A stretch of 64,000 nt of DNA from Amorphochlora amoebiformis (lineage: Eukaryota > Cercozoa > Chlorarachniophyceae), in contig BAAHQB010000394.1 in assembly GCA_054601695.1 (NCBI GenBank), positions 62,001 to 126,000 on the forward strand, written 5' to 3'. A program made the position numbers and the translations under genes. Positions 61,077 to 64,000 of this stretch are shown here, in pieces. Positions within the stretch are counted from its first letter, which is position 1, and each line of letters starts with the position of its first letter. The notes under the pieces were generated by a model that was not told the DNA's origin, made no database searches, and worked only from the letters and a program-made list of their open reading frames with translations.

Positions 61077-61211
61077 ATACATATACGAATATATTTACAT
61101 ATTTATATTACAACGTTTCGGACTTAAGCCGGAAACCAACCATAAACACAACCTTAAAACATCCGGACCCAACCATAAACACAACCTAAAACCAATCCGG
61201 AACCCAACCGG

Positions 61212-61538
61212 TCATCTCGGAACCCAACTGATCATCTCGGAACCCAACCGTTCATCTCGGAACCCAACCCGAAAACTAGAAATTTGAAAGTCACCCAATC
61301 TCCCAGCATCGGAACCCTCAGAGGTTGGTGCGAGGCCTTCGGAGCCCAGAGTTTCGGAACCCAGAGTTTCGGAACCTAGGTCTTTGGAGCCAAGCGCAGC
61401 CTCGGCGCCTAGGGCACTCTCGGAACCTAGGGCAGTCGAATCTAAGGTGATTTCGGAACCGTCGGCCTGGCCGGAGGCAAGGTATCGATGGATGGCAGCA
61501 GTGACACGTGCCTCCGCTGGTCCGGGGGTGTAAAGGCC
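61212..61538 (-). CDS. Candidate exon: unique N-part plus LGSE repeats
   Basis: Minus frame from an acceptor AATTCACAG to TGA at 61212. It begins GLYTPGPAEARVTAAIHRYL, continues with five or six A/T-LGSE units written with CTAGGTTCCGAA-type 15-bp repeats, and ends in decayed GGTTGGGTTCCGAGATGA repeats. The first 30 residues look coding; the rest may be a minisatellite read-through. It could be an upstream exon of the 58.9-60.4 kb gene, but the joining phase is unresolved. Confidence 0.35.
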   Translation of the reverse strand, partial: GLYTPGPAEARVTAAIHRYLASGQADGSEITLDSTALGSESALGAEAALGSKDLGSETLGSETLGSEGLAPTSEGSDAGRLGDFQISSFRVGFRDERLGSEMISWVPR

Positions 61539-61919
61539 CTGTGAATTTTGGGGGTTTATATGTATGAAGTGAGCATATATATGTATGATATATGTAATAA
61601 AAATACACATTATTATTATATTTATATATAAATGCTATATATGTATACAAATATATACATTTAAATATATGTATATAAATATATTTTTTTTACATAGAAG
61701 CAATACAAAAGCCCAAGACATACATACATACATACATACATACACATACACACATAGACACACACATACATACACACATACACATACTACATATATTCAT
61801 TGATTCATACATTCATTCAATAATATATGCATACACAACACATACATACATGCATACATACATACACACATACATACACACATACATACACATACATACC
61901 CATGCATATTTATGTGTAT

Positions 61920-62014
<95 letters not shown>

Positions 62015-62095
62015 AATACATTATATACATATGTATCATATATCAAATTAACCCAAGAGCTAGGCGTCTGACAAGAAGAATCAACCCTCTGAAAG

Positions 62096-62346
62096 TCAGA
62101 AACTTTTAACTTCTCGCCCAACGTCTCTACTGGCTTCCGGCGCTCGGAAGCGCTTGGGTTCCGGTGTGAGTTCCGGTTTGAGTTCCGGTTTGGGTTCCGG
62201 TTTGAGTTCCGGTTTGGGTTCCGATTTGGGTTCCGGTTTGAGTTCCGGTTTGGGATTTGGTTTGGGTTCCGTTTGGAGTTCTGGTTTGGGTTCCGAGGGG
62301 CGGAAGGTTTGGGTTGTAGGTAGATTTCGCGGAGAAGGAGGGATGC
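62096..62346 (-). CDS. Candidate terminal exon rich in Glu-Pro-Lys repeats
   Basis: After an acceptor CCCCAACAG the minus strand stays open for 82 codons to TGA. It reads [20 protein letters not shown], then (EPKPELKP)n from a 24-bp repeat, then [18 protein letters not shown]. The acidic/basic proline-rich repeat resembles a linker or cell-wall-type protein. The plus strand is also open (Ser-Gly-Leu repeats), so coding is not proven. A possible upstream exon at about 62672-62630 ([13 protein letters not shown]) is flanked by AG and GT, but its phase does not match. Confidence 0.35.
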
Positions 62347-62389
62347 CTGTTGGGGTATTCGTGTTGTGTTTGTGTAGGTTTTGTATATG

Positions 62390-62425
<36 letters not shown>

Positions 62426-62466
62426 ATATATATATATATATATGTATAAATATGTACATATATATA

Positions 62467-62527
<61 letters not shown>

Positions 62528-62584
62528 TATTTATATATGCATATATGTTACATACACATATTATACATTTATACATATATATAT

Positions 62585-62627
<43 letters not shown>

Positions 62628-62681
62628 ACCTCAGTTTTCTTCTTCTTTTCAGTCGAGAGCTTGCTATCTCTGGATATATAT

Positions 62682-62727
<46 letters not shown>

Positions 62728-62888
62728 CACATATAACATACACATACATTGTATATATATATATATTTATACATATGCCATATATGTATATATATATATA
62801 TACATATATATGTACATATATATCCATATATAATATATACACATGAACATATATAAAAGTACACATATTTTATATATCTACATACCCA

Positions 62889-62962
<74 letters not shown>

Positions 62963-63203
62963 ACATATATGTATTGAATACGTATATATATACATACATA
63001 TATACACACACATATATATATATATATCTATATATATATCCATATATATATATATATATATATACATAAACATATATAAAAGTACATATATTTATGTATC
63101 TACACACCCACTCATATATATATATATATATATACATGTACATATATATATATATATAACATATATATGTATATATATATATATATCTATATATTGAATA
63201 CGT

Positions 63204-63247
<44 letters not shown>

Positions 63248-63319
63248 CGTTTTTTTTTTATATATATACACATAAACTTTCATATATAAAGTACATTTAT
63301 TTATATATCTACACACCCA

Positions 63320-63379
<60 letters not shown>

Positions 63380-63470
63380 GTATACAATACATACATACGT
63401 ATATAAATCTACAATACATATTTACATCTAGACAGGATAAGTGGGCCCCAATAAGCATAATAAGCCTCTT

Positions 63471-63558
63471 TTATGCATTCTCTATTATCGAAATCGCATT
63501 CCATATATCCTCAGTAAATACATAGTTATAGCCTCCTATGCTATCGAAAACAAGCTAC

Positions 63559-63589
<31 letters not shown>

Positions 63590-63631
63590 TTATATATATT
63601 CATATTTATTTATATATATGTTTTTATATAC

Positions 63632-63663
<32 letters not shown>

Positions 63664-63675
63664 GATATATATATG

Positions 63676-63735
<60 letters not shown>

Positions 63736-63919
63736 CATATCACATGCAACCTTTGTCCTCCGATATCTGTATTTCTCCTAGAATCCGAATTTCTCCTAGA
63801 ATCCGAATTTCTCCTAGAATCCGAATTTCTCCTAGAATCCGAATTTCTCCTAGAATCTCCACGATGTTCCGGGTTCTCAGCCAACTTCGAAACCTGTTTG
63901 ATTTCATCCAACTGGTCAT
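63471..63919 (-). CDS. 3' part of an unrecognised gene running off the right edge
   Basis: Exon 63919-63744 (or from 63911) encodes LDEIKQVSKLAENPEHRG, five DSRRNS units from an 18-bp repeat, then TDIGGQRLH before a GTGATA donor. The terminal exon 63554-63471 encodes LVFDSIGGYNYVFTEDIWNA to ENA and TAA; both are in phase 0. The Arg/Ser/Asp repeat is RS-like. No family recognised. Upstream exons would lie beyond 64000. Confidence 0.45.
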
Positions 63920-64000
63920 CTGGATATAAAACTCACATGTGATGTGCACACACACTCTCTCTCTTTCTCTCATAGGTACACACTCTCTCTCTTTTTCTCT

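Overview
The window is eukaryotic nuclear DNA: GT-AG introns, one Pol III tRNA gene, TTAGGG-type repeats and dense (TA)n microsatellites. At first sight it is almost all junk, because most long open frames are TA/CA/GA repeats read as Tyr-Ile, Thr-His or Arg-Glu. When the short GC-richer islands between the TA tracts are read as exons (about 26-220 nt), they join in consistent phase into recognisable genes. The lineage is unclear. A unicellular alga or other protist is my guess, from the very short exons, the glycosyltransferase type and the gene mix; I cannot name a species.

Layout. (1) 2.5-16.8 kb, minus strand: a GH32 (invertase/fructosidase family) gene of 20 exons whose lengths sum to 1395 nt, or 464 codons plus a stop. 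(2) 20.0-27.0 kb, plus strand: a histidine-phosphatase (phosphoglycerate-mutase-like) gene of 11 exons, 207 codons plus a stop. (3) about 27-33 kb: mainly repeats with a few orphan candidate exons. (4) 36.1-43.1 kb (perhaps to 45.6 kb), minus strand: a palmitoyl-protein-thioesterase-like gene of at least 15 exons, its introns packed with telomere-like repeats. (5) 46.4-48.0 kb, plus: a three-exon model for a 79-residue secreted or membrane peptide. (6) 52.7-54.4 kb, minus: a glycosyltransferase-like type II membrane protein. (7) 56.7-58.1 kb, minus: a small unrecognised gene, next to tRNA-Arg(ACG) at 58.17 kb. (8) 58.9-60.4 kb, minus: the 3' end of another unrecognised gene. (9) 61.2-64.0 kb, minus: candidate exons of repeat-containing proteins and the 3' end of a gene running off the right edge.

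The most striking pattern is that many exons sit beside tandem arrays of partial copies of themselves. Each unit is part of an exon with one splice site, separated by variable (TA)n. Partial copies with the acceptor lie upstream of the intact exon; partial copies with the donor lie downstream. This explains most of the complex 'minisatellites' here. Telomere-like repeats and GA/CT microsatellites also appear to supply splice signals.

Exon boundaries were worked out by eye from splice dinucleotides, phase and family motifs. No alignment or search was run. Family assignments for GH32, the histidine phosphatase and PPT rest on several ordered motifs each and are strong; individual boundaries are less certain.
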